Of a stretch of DNA of 64,000 nucleotides, positions 33,806 to 43,223 are shown in pieces. Position numbers and translations under genes: made by a program. Position 1 is the stretch's first letter; every line of letters starts with the position of its first letter. A model generated the notes under the pieces. It searched no databases, had not been told where the DNA came from, and worked only from the letters and a program-made list of their open reading frames with translations. The stretch covers positions 126,501 through 190,500 of the forward strand of contig NC_084790.1 in NCBI RefSeq assembly GCF_028858725.1, written 5' to 3'. This DNA comes from Colius striatus (taxonomy: Eukaryota; Chordata; Aves; Coliiformes; Coliidae).

Positions 33806-34270
33806 TCCCGTGTCCATGTCCCCACATCCGTGTCCCTATGTCTCTGAGCCCGTATCTCTAAGTCTCTGTGTCCGTGTGTCTGTGTCTGTGTCCCTGTGTC
33901 AGTGTGTCCCTGTGTCCTTATCTCTACGCCTGTGTCCTGTGTCTGTGTGTCCCTGTCCCTGTGTCCGTATCTCTCTACGCCTGTGTCCTGTGTCTGTGTG
34001 TCCGTGTCCCTGTGTGTCCGTGTGTCTGTGTCTGTGTGTCCGTGTGTCCGTATCTCTACGCCTGTGTTCTGTGTCTGTGTGTCCGTGTCCCTGTGTCCGT
34101 ATCTCTACGCCTGTGTCCTGTGTCTGTGTGTCCGTGTCCCTGTGTGTCCGTGTGTCCGAATCTCTACGCCTGTGTCCTGTGTCTGTGTGTCCATGTGCCT
34201 GTGTCCGTGTGTCTGTGTCTGTGTGTCCGTGTCCCTGTGTCCGTATCCCTACGCCTGTGTCTCTGTGTCG
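33806..34270. repeat. Minisatellite beside family A RSS of unit 5
   Basis: About 465 bp, more than twice the shortest copy. Words are GTGTCCGTGTCCCTGTGTCC and variants, with repeated 'TCTCTACGCCTGTGTCCTG' phrases. Confidence 0.92.
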
Positions 34271-34349
34271 GTGCCGCTGTCGCTGTCCCGGTGCTGCCGG
34301 AGCGGCGGGCGGCAGCGCCCCCTGTCGGCCCCGCCGTGCCGCCCGCGGC

Positions 34350-34388
34350 GGTTCGTGCCCGGCCGCAGCCCCGGCTCCTCTCCCCGTG
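34350..34388 (-). other. 23-bp RSS of V family A, unit 5
   Basis: CACGGGG (34,382-34,388), 23-bp spacer, GCACGAACC (34,350-34,358). Confidence 0.8.
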
Positions 34389-35207
34389 TCTCCCACGGCG
34401 CACCAGTACACGGCCGCGTCCCCGCGCCGGGGCCGGGAGAGCCGCAGCCCGCTGGACCGCCGGTCTGCCGACACCGACAGCCGCCCCGGCGGCGACCGCA
34501 GCTCCTGGGACGCTCGAAGGCCTCGCACGAGGAATTCGGGACCTCGGCCCGGGAACTGACGGTACCAGTTGATGAACTCGTTTAACTTGATGTTGGGGTG
34601 AGAGCAATTGATGGTGATGCCGATCTCCTCGCTGGTCTCTGCCCGCGGCTCCTGCTGCACCTGGGCTCTGCCCGCAGCCACTGCCGAGAGAAAAGAAGGA
34701 AAAGCGCTCCAAAGCTGCTCTGCCCAGCTCTGCCTGCTGCTGCCCGCACTAAGCCCGCAGCCGCCGCCAGCAGCGTCCCGACGTGATGAGGAGAGGAGTT
34801 TGCACAGGCTGTCAGCAGGTGCCCCGATGGAAGTGGCCCTTAATTGCTGTGGGAGAGCCGAGTGCGAGAACGCCGGGGGAAGGCTGGACGTGTTGAGGAA
34901 GGAAAGGGAAGCAAAGGCAAAAGAGGGAGGACGCGGCGAGCGGGAAGCAACGACTGATGGGCGATCCGGCAGGAGCCCGGGGAAAGGCAGGAAAGAGCGA
35001 GCGCCGGACACAGAAGCGAGCGCTGGGTTCTGTGGGGGCTGCAGCAGAGGGAGGGAAAGACGGGAGGCCGCTTCGGGATAGAGGTCGGTGAGGAAGCGCC
35101 GAGGGAGCCGCGGGGACCCCCAGGCTCAGCCCCGGCCCCCCGCAGCCCCGCGCACCCAGCAGCAGCGCGGCCAGCCCGGCCAGCCCCGCGCCCCGGCCCC
35201 GCCGCAT
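34389..35207 (-). CDS. TCR alpha/delta V segment, family A, unit 5 (variant)
   Basis: Leader exon 35,156-35,207 and V exon 34,389-34,680. This is the most diverged A copy. CDR1 is NIKLNEF followed by INWYRQ rather than IHWYRQ. The CDR2 region reads EFLVRGLRASQEL instead of [13 protein letters not shown], and framework 3 has RSPPG. Changes cluster at both CDRs while the leader and framework stay the same. Open frame, looks functional. It is the most distal V in the window if J and C lie to the left. Confidence 0.87.
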
Positions 35208-35296
35208 CCCGCCGCTCCGCCGCCCGCGCCTCGCTGTGCCCAGCCAGCCCCGGCCCTGGGCTCCGGCCCCGCCGCCTCCTCCACAACGCCCCCTTC

Positions 35297-35328
35297 TCTC
35301 CCCTCCCCTCCCCTCCCCTCCCCTCCCG
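35297..35328. repeat. (CCCCT)n tract, unit 5
   Basis: About six copies followed by CACGG words, as in unit 3. Confidence 0.95.
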
Positions 35329-35377
35329 GCACGGCACGGCACGGCACGGCCCTGCGCGGCCGCCGCTGACAGCTCCG

Positions 35378-35545
35378 TCAGTGAGGATGAGGGATCCCAG
35401 GTGGGTGATGAGCACAGACTTTCTGCAGCTGCTGCTGCTCTCCCTGTTCTCATTTCCCTCCTCTATAATTGTTCTCGTTTCCTTCTTTAGCAGCATTACA
35501 GTTTTCTATTCTAGCCTCTGCCTCCACTTAGTCCTTTTTGTTGAG
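35378..35545 (+). pseudogene. Feather keratin 3'-UTR remnant at the array edge
   Basis: 'GTGGGTGATGAGCACAGACT', 'TTCTGCAGCTGCTGCTGCTC' and TAGCCTCTGCCTCCACTTAG match the 3' UTR and flank of the array keratin genes (compare 10,588-10,710). The coding region is missing. Its first 25 bp also resemble the family B leader (CAGTGAGGATGAGGGATCCC), so it may be a recombination joint. Confidence 0.65.
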
Positions 35546-35867
35546 CTGTCAAGGAAGGAAGAGTGTCTTGCGTGGCAGGAGTAAGGGGGGGGTATAAGCA
35601 GACCTATCATGATTCGTAGAGGAAAGGGAAGATGGGACACAGGGCAGTGGGTCCCTTCCAGTCAGTGCGTTTTTGAGCTGAGGAAGACATTCTCTGCTCC
35701 TCCTGAGTCAGTGGAAATCAGGCCTTGCAGTTTGGCACCAGGTCTTTGAAACTCTCCCTCATAACATCCTTCTCTTTAAACTGGAGAGAGATGGATTTGA
35801 TGGGTGGACTGTTTAGTGGATAAGGAATTACTCCGATGATCAGAGAATAGTGGTCAATGTGTCAATA
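35546..35867. other. Keratin downstream-flank-like sequence
   Basis: 'GGGCAGTGGGTCCCTTCCAG' near 35,642 resembles the block found just after the keratin poly(A) site at 10,844 and again near 63,481. Otherwise nothing was recognised. Confidence 0.45.
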
Positions 35868-36560
35868 GCCAGATGGAGACCAGTTACAAGTGGTTTCTCT
35901 CAGGGCTGTGTATTCAGACCAGTACTGTTTCATATCTTCATGAACAACATATTGGGACTCAGTGCACCTTCAGCAAGTTTGCAGATGACACCAAGCTGAG
36001 TGTTGCGATTGACACACCTGAGGGACAGGATACCATCCAGAGGGAGCTGGACAACCCAGAGAAGTGGGCCCATGTGAACCTCACAAGGTTCACTGTTAAC
36101 AAGGTCAAGTGCAAAGTCCAGCACCTGGGCTGGGGGAACCTCCAATATCAATACAGGCTGGAGGATGAAGGGATTGAGACCAGCCTTGCAGGGAAGGACT
36201 GGAGGTTACTGGTGCACGATGAGCTGGTTTTGAGCTGTGAATGTCCACTCACATTACATAAAGTGAAGCGTATCCTTGGCTGTATGAAAAGAATTATGAC
36301 CAGCAGCTCAAGAGCCCCTCTATTCTGCTCTGGTAAGAGCAACCCTAGAGTACTGCATCCAGCCCTGGAATCCTCAAAAGAGAAAATAAACTTACCTGTT
36401 GGACTGGGTCCAAAGGATCACAGGGATGGAGCACTTCTCCTATATGGAAAGAGACTTGGGGCTGTTCAGCCTGTAGAAGAGAAGGCTCCAGGGACACCTT
36501 ATTGCAGGCTTTTTCAGTACTTGAAGGGAGCCTTAAGAGAGTTAGGGACAAACTTTTAAG
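35868..36560 (+). repeat. CR1 LINE, 3' part of ORF2 and tail
   Basis: Frames encode a decayed reverse-transcriptase end: 'FMNN', 'FADDTKLSVAIDTPEG', 'ELDNPEKWAHVN' and 'FTVNKVKCKVQHLG', a CR1 pattern normally near the C-terminus. It is followed by CR1 3' phrases such as 'GGGGCTGTTCAGCCTGTAGA'. Confidence 0.85.
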
Positions 36561-36925
36561 CAAAGCCTGTTTCAACAGTGTCACCAAAACTGGGGATACA
36601 GTCATTACTGCCGCCGTGGCAATGAGAAGCAGCGTTCCTGCATGGGGCAGCACTCCAGCCGGCGTGCGTGCTGGCTGCTCTGTCAGATCAGTTTGGGTTA
36701 CCTGTGACACACACCTGCAACACACTTCTGGAATGGTTTACACATTGGTTCTGTTTCCTGGAACTTACCACCGGGATCGGCCGCTTTACACACGCTCGCT
36801 TTATTGGGTCAGTGGTCCTGGTGGTCTCCAAAGACCCTTGGTGCTCGCTTCTCAGTTGATCTCTTGGTGAACGTTAAAGTTTTCTGCCTTCTATAGAGGG
36901 CAACATGGCTGTTCAACTCCACTGC
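36561..36925. other. Unrecognised spacer left of the palindrome
   Basis: No gene could be supported. A short open frame has a vaguely V-like 'CNTLLEWFTHWF', but no second Cys motif and no RSS. Confidence 0.35.
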
Positions 36926-36939
36926 TTCTCTCCTCATGT

Positions 36940-37690
36940 TGAAACCCATTTTCCCTGCTGCCTGCCTGATATGGTCACTGCTGTTTCTTTTTTCTTGCCT
37001 AGGGTTACAAAACACTTTGTTCCTAATCATCCAGAGTCTTAACTCCAATCTTACCTCTCACATGTTTACAGATGCTGTCTTTACCAGTGCAACGTCCCCC
37101 CTTTGAGCCTTCCTAAATTCGGTTTCTGGGAGTCTCACTTCAACTGGGTAATGTTGATCATAGTTTTCACTTCCAGGTTTCAAGATACAAAAGTCACAGT
37201 CAGTGAGACGACTCCCATAAAGAGTTGTCTGACCCATGACAAGTTTGGGTTAAGGCCAGTAAGTTAGCCAGGACCAGTGAGGTCCCTCCTCTCTTTTAAC
37301 ATTTTTGTGGCCAAATGATGTAGCTGGCTGATTTTAACACATTCCTTTGAATTCTTCACACCCATGTTAGTTTATTCTTTGACTTTGGTTGCATTTGAAC
37401 CCTTACAAGAGCCAGAGAAAGGGCCTCTGGCCACTTTAAAGATGTTTCTTGACATCTCTTCCTGATTTGTCGTTTTAGAGTTTGATTCACTCTTTCTACT
37501 GCTCCACTGGATTGTGGCCTCCATGGGGGTGTGTAAATCTTACTCAGTACCCAGGACTTTCCTTAGTTGTTGGATTATATCTGCAACAACATGCGGGCCC
37601 CGGTCTGATGACATTCCTATTGGCATCCCAAATCTTGGTAGTATCTCTTTGGTCATCTCCTTAAGTTTGGTCTTCTCCATGGGGCTCTTT
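36940..37690 (-). mobile_element. Fossil endogenous retrovirus fragment (integrase region), left arm
   Basis: The minus strand encodes pieces resembling the retroviral integrase catalytic core of the gammaretrovirus-like (class I) group. It is a broken partial fossil with no LTRs recognised. It was carried along in the palindrome, so its inverted twin lies in the right arm. Age relative to the host cannot be judged beyond predating the palindrome. Confidence 0.7.
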
Positions 37691-37966
37691 CAGTTTAGAG
37701 AGCCTCTCTGTCTGCTTTGTAAGCACTGGAAGAATGTGATGAGCCCCCCTCTCTGAGCATTCTGTTCTAACAAGAGAAAAGACCAAACTGACCAAACTCC
37801 TTCAGTCTGTTCAGCAGCAGACACACCTGGGTGAAGCTGACAACAAACCCAACGCTCCCAGCCTGGCTGGAGCCAGTGGAAGCCTTTGTCCATGTGATAA
37901 AAAGACTGGAAAAGCAGTGGCAGAAGGAAGGAGGACTTGGAGGCCCAGGCTTGGATGCAGCACGAC
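37691..37966. other. Spacer between fossil and keratin 3' end
   Basis: Nothing coding was recognised. It is shared with the right arm but absent from the third gene copy at 42,930. Confidence 0.4.
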
Positions 37967-38165
37967 TTTAATGGGTCCAAAGATGAGAAGGGGGTGTCTC
38001 AGAGAGAGCACCAGAGGCAGCCAGCAAGAGCTGGCCTTGGGAGAAGGGGAAAGTCAACAGCAAAGGAAAGAGAGAGAGGAGAGCAGAGCCCTGAAGCTCA
38101 GTCTCGTGCCCGGCACCATGTTGCGAGGCCTTGAAGGTTCTTGGCCAAGGAGGGTGCCGGCAGCT

Positions 38166-38459
38166 TTAGCAGGGGCATCTGCTGCCACAGTAGCGGCTGG
38201 TGATGCAGGAGAGGTCAAAGCCCCCGGAGGAGATGGGCACTCCCTGGCTGCTGAGGATGCTGCCAGCGGCGGCGGAGGTGGAGGAGCCCACAACGGTGTT
38301 CTGAGGGAAGGAGCTGAGGATGGGGCCGGGCAGGGTCACCACCACAGCGGAGGGCTGGATGATGATGTTGGAGTCCTGGCACTGCCTGCAGCAGGGCTCA
38401 GTGCAGCTGTTGGCCAGTGGGGTCGGGCCGCAGGGCTGGCAGGGGCTGCAGCAGGACAT
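38166..38459 (-). CDS. Feather beta-keratin, cysteine-rich, 97 aa (palindrome left arm)
   Basis: The ATG at 38,459 opens [14 protein letters not shown]. The core is '[20 protein letters not shown]' and the tail is RYCGSRCPC. It is three residues shorter in the head than the 100-aa genes at 5,871 and 39,769. Intron 38,480-38,776 and ATTAAA (as TTTAAT) at 37,967-37,972. The protein is identical to those encoded at 42,930 and 45,052. Confidence 0.96.
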   Translation of the reverse strand: MSCCSPCQPCGPTPLANSCTEPCCRQCQDSNIIIQPSAVVVTLPGPILSSFPQNTVVGSSTSAAAGSILSSQGVPISSGGFDLSCITSRYCGSRCPC

Positions 38460-38835
38460 GGCTTTGGGATGGAGGTGACCTGGGAGAGAACGGGGCGGGG
38501 GGAAGCAGAGGCCGGGGCCACGTGAGAAGCAGCACTGCACCCAGCCACAGTGGAGACAAGGCACCTCCTGGCCCAGCACACGCTGCCCAGCTCAGAGCCC
38601 CTCTGAGCAGCCACCTCAACTGAGTCCCAGCCTGTGTCTGCAGAAGCCCCTCTGTCCCCTTCCCTCCCTGCTGAGAAGCGGCTGCCAGCCCCAGGCTCGC
38701 ACAGCCCCTCTCACAGCAGCCGTGCCCGAGGAAAGCCCTGATGGTGGAGGAGGAGGACAAGAGGCTTCACACTCACCTGGATCCCAAGGAGCAGGAGGCG
38801 AGAGAAGTGGATGAGAAAGCAGAGAGCTGGGCTGC

Positions 38836-38885
38836 CTTTTATAGCAGCCCGGCCCTGCCTCGGGCCCAGAGGCACGCTTTCCGGA
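38836..38885 (-). promoter_or_regulatory. Feather keratin promoter (38,166 gene)
   Basis: TATAAAAG on the minus strand at 38,836-38,843. The upstream CAGGAAATTACTGCTCCGG equivalent of the conserved module follows. Confidence 0.8.
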
Positions 38886-38980
38886 GCAGTAATTTCCTGA
38901 CAAGCTCATGAGCAACGCAAACCATCTCTGCTAATGGCCTGGGCAGCGTCCTGGTTTCCTGCACTGCTGCCTTTTCATTT

Positions 38981-39304
38981 CCTTCATCATCAACCAGCTC
39001 TGGTTGACTCTGCTCCGAGCAGGACAGTTGGACTGGACCATCTCCAGAGGCAGCTGCCAACCTCACCGAATCTGGGATTCTGGGCGCTGGTGATTGGAAC
39101 CTGTGGGTTGTGGTTCTCAAGATGGCACCGACATCAAATCTGTACAGAAGAGAAGCTGCACTCGCAGCTCTGTAGCCTGGCTCTTGCTCTACCAGCAGGT
39201 CTGCACAGAGATCTTCCTGGCCTGTAAGGCAAAAAAAAAAAAAGAAGGCAAGATAAGAGAAAAAAAATGAACCAAAATCACAGGCCATATCATTATCTGG
39301 GATG
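38981..39304. other. Divergent gap between two keratin genes
   Basis: Between the promoters of the 38,166 (minus) and 39,769 (plus) genes. It holds an A-rich run near 39,229 and no gene. Confidence 0.5.
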
Positions 39305-39392
39305 CTTTGCATTGCTGAGGAGCTGCTCAGGAAATTATTGCTTCCCAAAAGGTTTCCTCTGGACCTGGGGCAGTGCTGGAGCAGGATAAAAG
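39305..39392 (+). promoter_or_regulatory. Feather keratin promoter (39,769 gene)
   Basis: TTTGCATT at 39,305, TCAGGAAATTATTGCTTCCC near 39,327, and GATAAAAG at 39,385-39,392. Like the solitary gene at 5,871 it uses GATAAAAG instead of TATAAAAG. Confidence 0.75.
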
Positions 39393-39768
39393 CCATCGTA
39401 GGTCTTTCCTCTCTCAGCCACTTCAGTCTCCTTCCTCTCCTTTGGAAGCAAGTGAGTTGCACGCTCCGTCCTGTCCAGGGGCTTGGAGCTGCCGGGAAGC
39501 GTGGGGGAGGTTTGGCGTGGAGAGGGGCTGGGACTGGGCTGGGGGGACTCTTGGGCTCGTGGCTAGGAAAGAGCATTTCAGAGTCTGTCTCTCTGTGCTC
39601 GCTGCCCAGACGGACAGGCAAAGAGGCACGTGGGCCTCCTTGCACATTTGCCAATGCCCAGCCAGCACATGCCTTGTCTGCCTTGTGCTGGGCGGACAGG
39701 CTGCTCCTCACACAGCTCCGTGCTCCTCTCTGCCCCATTCTCTCCCAGCTGCACCTCCAGCCCCAGCC

Positions 39769-40071
39769 ATGTCCTGCTGTGACCAGTGCCAGTCCTGCCA
39801 GCCCTGCGGCCCGACCCCGCTGGCCAACAGCTGCACTGAGCCCTGCTGCAGGCAGTGCCAGGACTCCAACATCATCATCCAGCCCTCTGCTGTGGTGCTG
39901 ACCCTGCCCGGCCCCATCCTCAGCTCCTTCTCTCAGAACACTGTTGTGGGCTCCTCCACCTCTGCTGCTGCTGGCAGCATCCTCAGCTGCCAGGGAGTGC
40001 CCATCTCCTCCGGGGGCTTTGACCTCTCCTGCATCACCAGCCGCTACTGTGGCAGCAGATGCCCCTGCTAA
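39769..40071 (+). CDS. Feather beta-keratin, cysteine-rich, 100 aa
   Basis: The ATG lies 20 nt into exon 2 and opens [14 protein letters not shown], as in the gene at 5,871. It differs by 'SSFSQNT' for 'SSFPQNT', 'VVLTLP' for 'VVVTLP' and 'LSCQGV' for 'LSSQGV', which adds one more cysteine. Intron 39,452-39,748; the donor follows AAGCAA, a weaker context than the usual AACAG or AACAAG. ATTAAA is at 40,442-40,447. It pairs head-to-head with the 38,166 gene. Confidence 0.95.
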   Translation: MSCCDQCQSCQPCGPTPLANSCTEPCCRQCQDSNIIIQPSAVVLTLPGPILSSFSQNTVVGSSTSAAAGSILSCQGVPISSGGFDLSCITSRYCGSRCPC

Positions 40072-40447
40072 AACCGATGCTGGTGGCCCCACACACGGAC
40101 TCCCTGAACTCCAAAGACGGTACTGAACGGAACACGGAGATCCTGGCCATGGCTTTCAGAGGGACTGAGCATCCGTGGCTCCACCTGCAAAGGAAGGCAG
40201 AAGAGGAGCGCCTGGGCTCTCTGGGAACATGGCCCCTGTCTAACTTGCCTGTTTCTCCTCCTTCTCTCTCTTTTCTCTCTTGTCTTCTGCTCCCCTGGGC
40301 TGTGATCGCCTGCTAAGGGCCTCTCAGCGGCAGGCGAGCCGATGCCCATCACCCGGCCCAGGGGCAAAGACTCCTAGCTATGCCTTCTGTTTCCCGCACT
40401 GCAGGCCCCACTCAGAGGGCCTCCTTTCTCTCTTGCAACTCATTAAA

Positions 40448-41255
40448 GTTCTGCTGCATCGCAGTCTGGGCCTCTGCGTGCTCCTTCTCCCTGCGGACGC
40501 TCTGCCCGGCTGCCAGCGGGAAAGGTGTCCCCCCACGGAGACCTCGCATGCCACAGCAGAGCTGTGGGCACTCCTGCAGCAAGGGCAGGGCAGGGCGAGA
40601 CACGGGCAGTGTGCTGCTGCCGAGACACCGTCCCTTGCAGCTCAGCAAGATGTCCCTCAGCAGCCGTCAGGGCCTGCGCGGCTGCCCCCTGCACGCAGAC
40701 GCCCAGCTCAGCCTTCCAGCAGCCCCGCAGGTGCCGGGCAGCAGAGCGAGGTGCCGGCTGCCCATCTGCGCTGGCGGTGGCCCTGGCAGCTGCTGCTGCG
40801 GCCCAGTGCTCCATCAGCCCTCCCTGGCAGGCGGCTCTGGCCTCAGAAGGGTACCTGTCCCTGTCCCTGTCGTGGGAGCGGTGGCGGGTGGATGAGAGGT
40901 CGCTGCTCACACCCGCTGTGCTCCTCCCTGACATCTCTCCCAGGTGCTCCTCTGGACACCAGACCTGGTCCCTCAGCCGAGGAAGGGAGTGGGGCTGTTA
41001 CTTGTGCACTTCCCTCTGTGACTCCCACTGCAAGCTGTTGTTTCTGTAGCGCTTTGATGGCAGAGGAATTGCACCCATAGTCATTACCTATGGGCACTGT
41101 GTAAAGAAAAGCAAAGTGATGCTTGTGTGTGGAGAACAATCCAAGAGCACCATTCACCAAAGAGCTCTACACCTTCCCGTGCCCTCCATCTGGCTTGGCA
41201 TTCAGGTTTTTTCCCTTGCCTGGCCTTGCTTCTTATTGCCTTGTCTCTTACTGCT
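40448..41255. other. Intergenic sequence with a shared GC-rich block
   Basis: No gene could be supported. About 100 bp at 40,755-40,850 recurs in diverged form at 46,603-46,700, just outside the right palindrome arm. Confidence 0.45.
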
Positions 41256-41335
41256 TTCCCTTCCCTTCCCTTCCCTTCCCTTCCCTTCCCTTCCCTTCCC
41301 TTCCCTTCCCTTCCCTTCCCTTCCCTTCCCTTCCC
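41256..41335. repeat. (TTCCC)n microsatellite
   Basis: About sixteen near-perfect TTCCC units. The open frames across it are artefacts of the repeat. Confidence 0.97.
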
Positions 41336-42696
41336 AAATCCCCACTGTTACAAAGTGAAAAGAGCCCTGCCTGGCTGCTCTTGACTAAGGTGTTTTGACA
41401 GGTTTAGGGGCTTGTTCCCTCCTAAAGGAAAGAAAAAGACTGCTTTGGAGTTGAAGCTCACAGGTCAGTTCAACGCATTCCGCCTGCCCCTATCTACACG
41501 TGAGGAAAAACATGACAGGTGGAACGAGCCGGCTTGACAAACTTGGGTGCTCACTACAAATACAGCGACAAAGAAATGAACACGTGAAACCTTGCATCTC
41601 CCTGGTGCCTGTACACTGCTTATGGAAAAGGGGGGCTGTGGAGCCAGCCAGAGCTCCTGTGCAGGGAGTCATGCACAGCACTGGGCTGTGACGCTGGGAC
41701 AAGCTCAACGCAAGCTGTAAATGCCGAGGTGAGGAAGAAGAAGGGAAGCTGAGCTGATGAACTTCCTTCCAGCATCGGTTACTGGCAAACACGCTCTAGT
41801 CAACATGCTAATTAGCAGGTGGACACTTTTTGTCTGCACAAGGAGCATGTCCTTTTGGTTCTGTCCTAACACATTTCCTTCCCTCTCAGCAGGTTTTCCT
41901 TTCTCCTGTCTCTGTCTTTGCTTGTGAGGGGTTGGAAGGTGTGCTGAGCTAAGGGAAAGGTTTAGTCCCTGCTGCTGGGATCCCTGAGCAGGCTTTGGGT
42001 GGGTGCAAGTCAGCATGCCAACCAACCTCCTGCAAGGAGGTCAGCAGCTCCCCTTCCTCAGTACGTTATCAAAGTGGCCCATGGGTGATGGAGGGCTGGC
42101 TGCTCTTGCACAGAGCCTTTCCAGGGCAAAGACAGGCTGTGGTCGTGGTGCAGCCTTAGAGGCCCATAAAAGCTGCCCAAGCTTGGAGGACAAAGTGTCA
42201 CAGAGCAGCCATGGGTTTTGAGCACTGGATACTCTCCTGGGGCCTCACTGGGACCCAACAGTGGGCTGAACCCAACAGTGGGCTGTTGGGTTCAGAGTGA
42301 GTGGGGACTCTGTTTGGTGACTTATACAAGTCCTAACATGTGAATTCCCTCAGCCCTGCATGTGTGGACAGCAGCTGGGCCCAGCCAGGCACTGAAGGAC
42401 TGCTTGAGGTACCTTTACGACCTGTGCCCATGTGTGCTGGCCATGGACCCTTGAGCAGGTAATGCAGGGGAGAAGGTGGAGCTGAGGCTGGGGGCTGTCC
42501 CCAGACACCGTTGTTTCGCATCCCCACACCTGCCAGCCCTTGGAGCCACGTGCCCACCGATGAACCTGGGCTGTGGGAGGGCTTTGTCACCTCCAAGGGA
42601 AAGGACACCAAGCAAAAACCAGTGCAAGGCTTCCCATGCTCCCCCTCCTAGAGCTTTTCGCTGAGCAGAGTGGAAGAACCACCTTGTAAGGAAAGA
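41336..42696. other. Unrecognised intergenic sequence
   Basis: No coding region or known repeat was recognised, except a perfect short hairpin at 42,266-42,295. Confidence 0.4.
42266..42295. repeat. Perfect 13-bp inverted repeat with 4-nt loop
   Basis: CTGAACCCAACAG, loop TGGG, CTGTTGGGTTCAG. The arms overlap a directly repeated CCCAACAGTGGGCTG word, which suggests template slippage. Confidence 0.9.
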
Positions 42697-42929
42697 GGAC
42701 TCGGAGGCCCAGGCTTGGATGCAGCACGACTTTAATGGGTCCAAAGAAGAGAAGGGGGTGTCTCAGAGAGAGCACCAGAGGCAGCCAGCAAGAGCTGGCC
42801 TTGGGAGAAGGGGAAAGTCAACAGCAAAGGAAAGAGAGAGAGGAGAGCAGAGCCCTGAAGCTCAGTCTCGTGCCCGGCACCATGTTGCGAGGCCTTGAAG
42901 GTTCTTGGCCAAGGAGGGTGCCGGCAGCT

Positions 42930-43223
42930 TTAGCAGGGGCATCTGCTGCCACAGTAGCGGCTGGTGATGCAGGAGAGGTCAAAGCCCCCGGAGGAGATGG
43001 GCACTCCCTGGCTGCTGAGGATGCTGCCAGCGGCGGCGGAGGTGGAGGAGCCCACAACGGTGTTCTGAGGGAAGGAGCTGAGGATGGGGCCGGGCAGGGT
43101 CACCACCACAGCGGAGGGCTGGATGATGATGTTGGAGTCCTGGCACTGCCTGCAGCAGGGCTCAGTGCAGCTGTTGGCCAGCGGGGTCGGGCCGCAGGGC
43201 TGGCAGGGGCTGCAGCAGGACAT
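42930..43223 (-). CDS. Feather beta-keratin, cysteine-rich, 97 aa (inner copy)
   Basis: ATG at 43,223, and the same 97-residue product as the gene at 38,166. Intron 43,244-43,540 and poly(A) signal (TTTAAT on the plus strand) at 42,731-42,736. It lies head-to-head with the 45,052 gene inside a small palindrome. Confidence 0.96.
   Translation of the reverse strand: MSCCSPCQPCGPTPLANSCTEPCCRQCQDSNIIIQPSAVVVTLPGPILSSFPQNTVVGSSTSAAAGSILSSQGVPISSGGFDLSCITSRYCGSRCPC

Larger units (their letters stand above)
27401..34298. repeat. Hybrid TCR-V/keratin tandem unit 4 (6,898 bp)
   Basis: Same order as unit 1; the longest unit because its closing minisatellite is the longest. Confidence 0.9.
34299..35377. 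repeat. Partial hybrid unit 5
   Basis: Homology to the other units stops at CGCTGACAGCTCCG (35,377), inside the CpG island upstream of the family A leader. The keratin promoter and coding region and the B segment are absent. Confidence 0.85.
36926..38980. repeat. Left arm of large palindrome
   Basis: About 2.05 kb that reappears inverted at about 44,530-46,587. It contains an integrase fossil and the keratin gene at 38,166. Homology starts near 'TGCTTCTCTCCTCATGTTG' and stops near TTTTCATTTCCT. Confidence 0.85.

Noticed and set aside
33806-34270. Tandem GTGTCC words as a CRISPR-like array
   Set aside because: The repeats are short, degenerate and lack unique spacers. The host is a vertebrate, so this is a minisatellite.
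7340-35377. Tandem array dismissed as a pure assembly duplication
   Set aside because: Units differ in CDR1 codons, minisatellite and pentanucleotide lengths and scattered substitutions, so they are distinct loci. Exact copy number still depends on the reads.
36600-36870. Possible V-like fragment with 'CNTLLEWFTHWF'
   Set aside because: No second Cys motif, no leader, no RSS, and the spacing is wrong for an Ig V domain.
38839-40092. 417-codon minus-strand frame
   Set aside because: It is antisense to the keratin gene at 39,769. The Ala/Gly-rich peptide is the mirror of keratin codons and recurs opposite every keratin gene.
41116-41398. Open frames across 41,256-41,335 with SLPFP repeats
   Set aside because: Translation of a TTCCC microsatellite.
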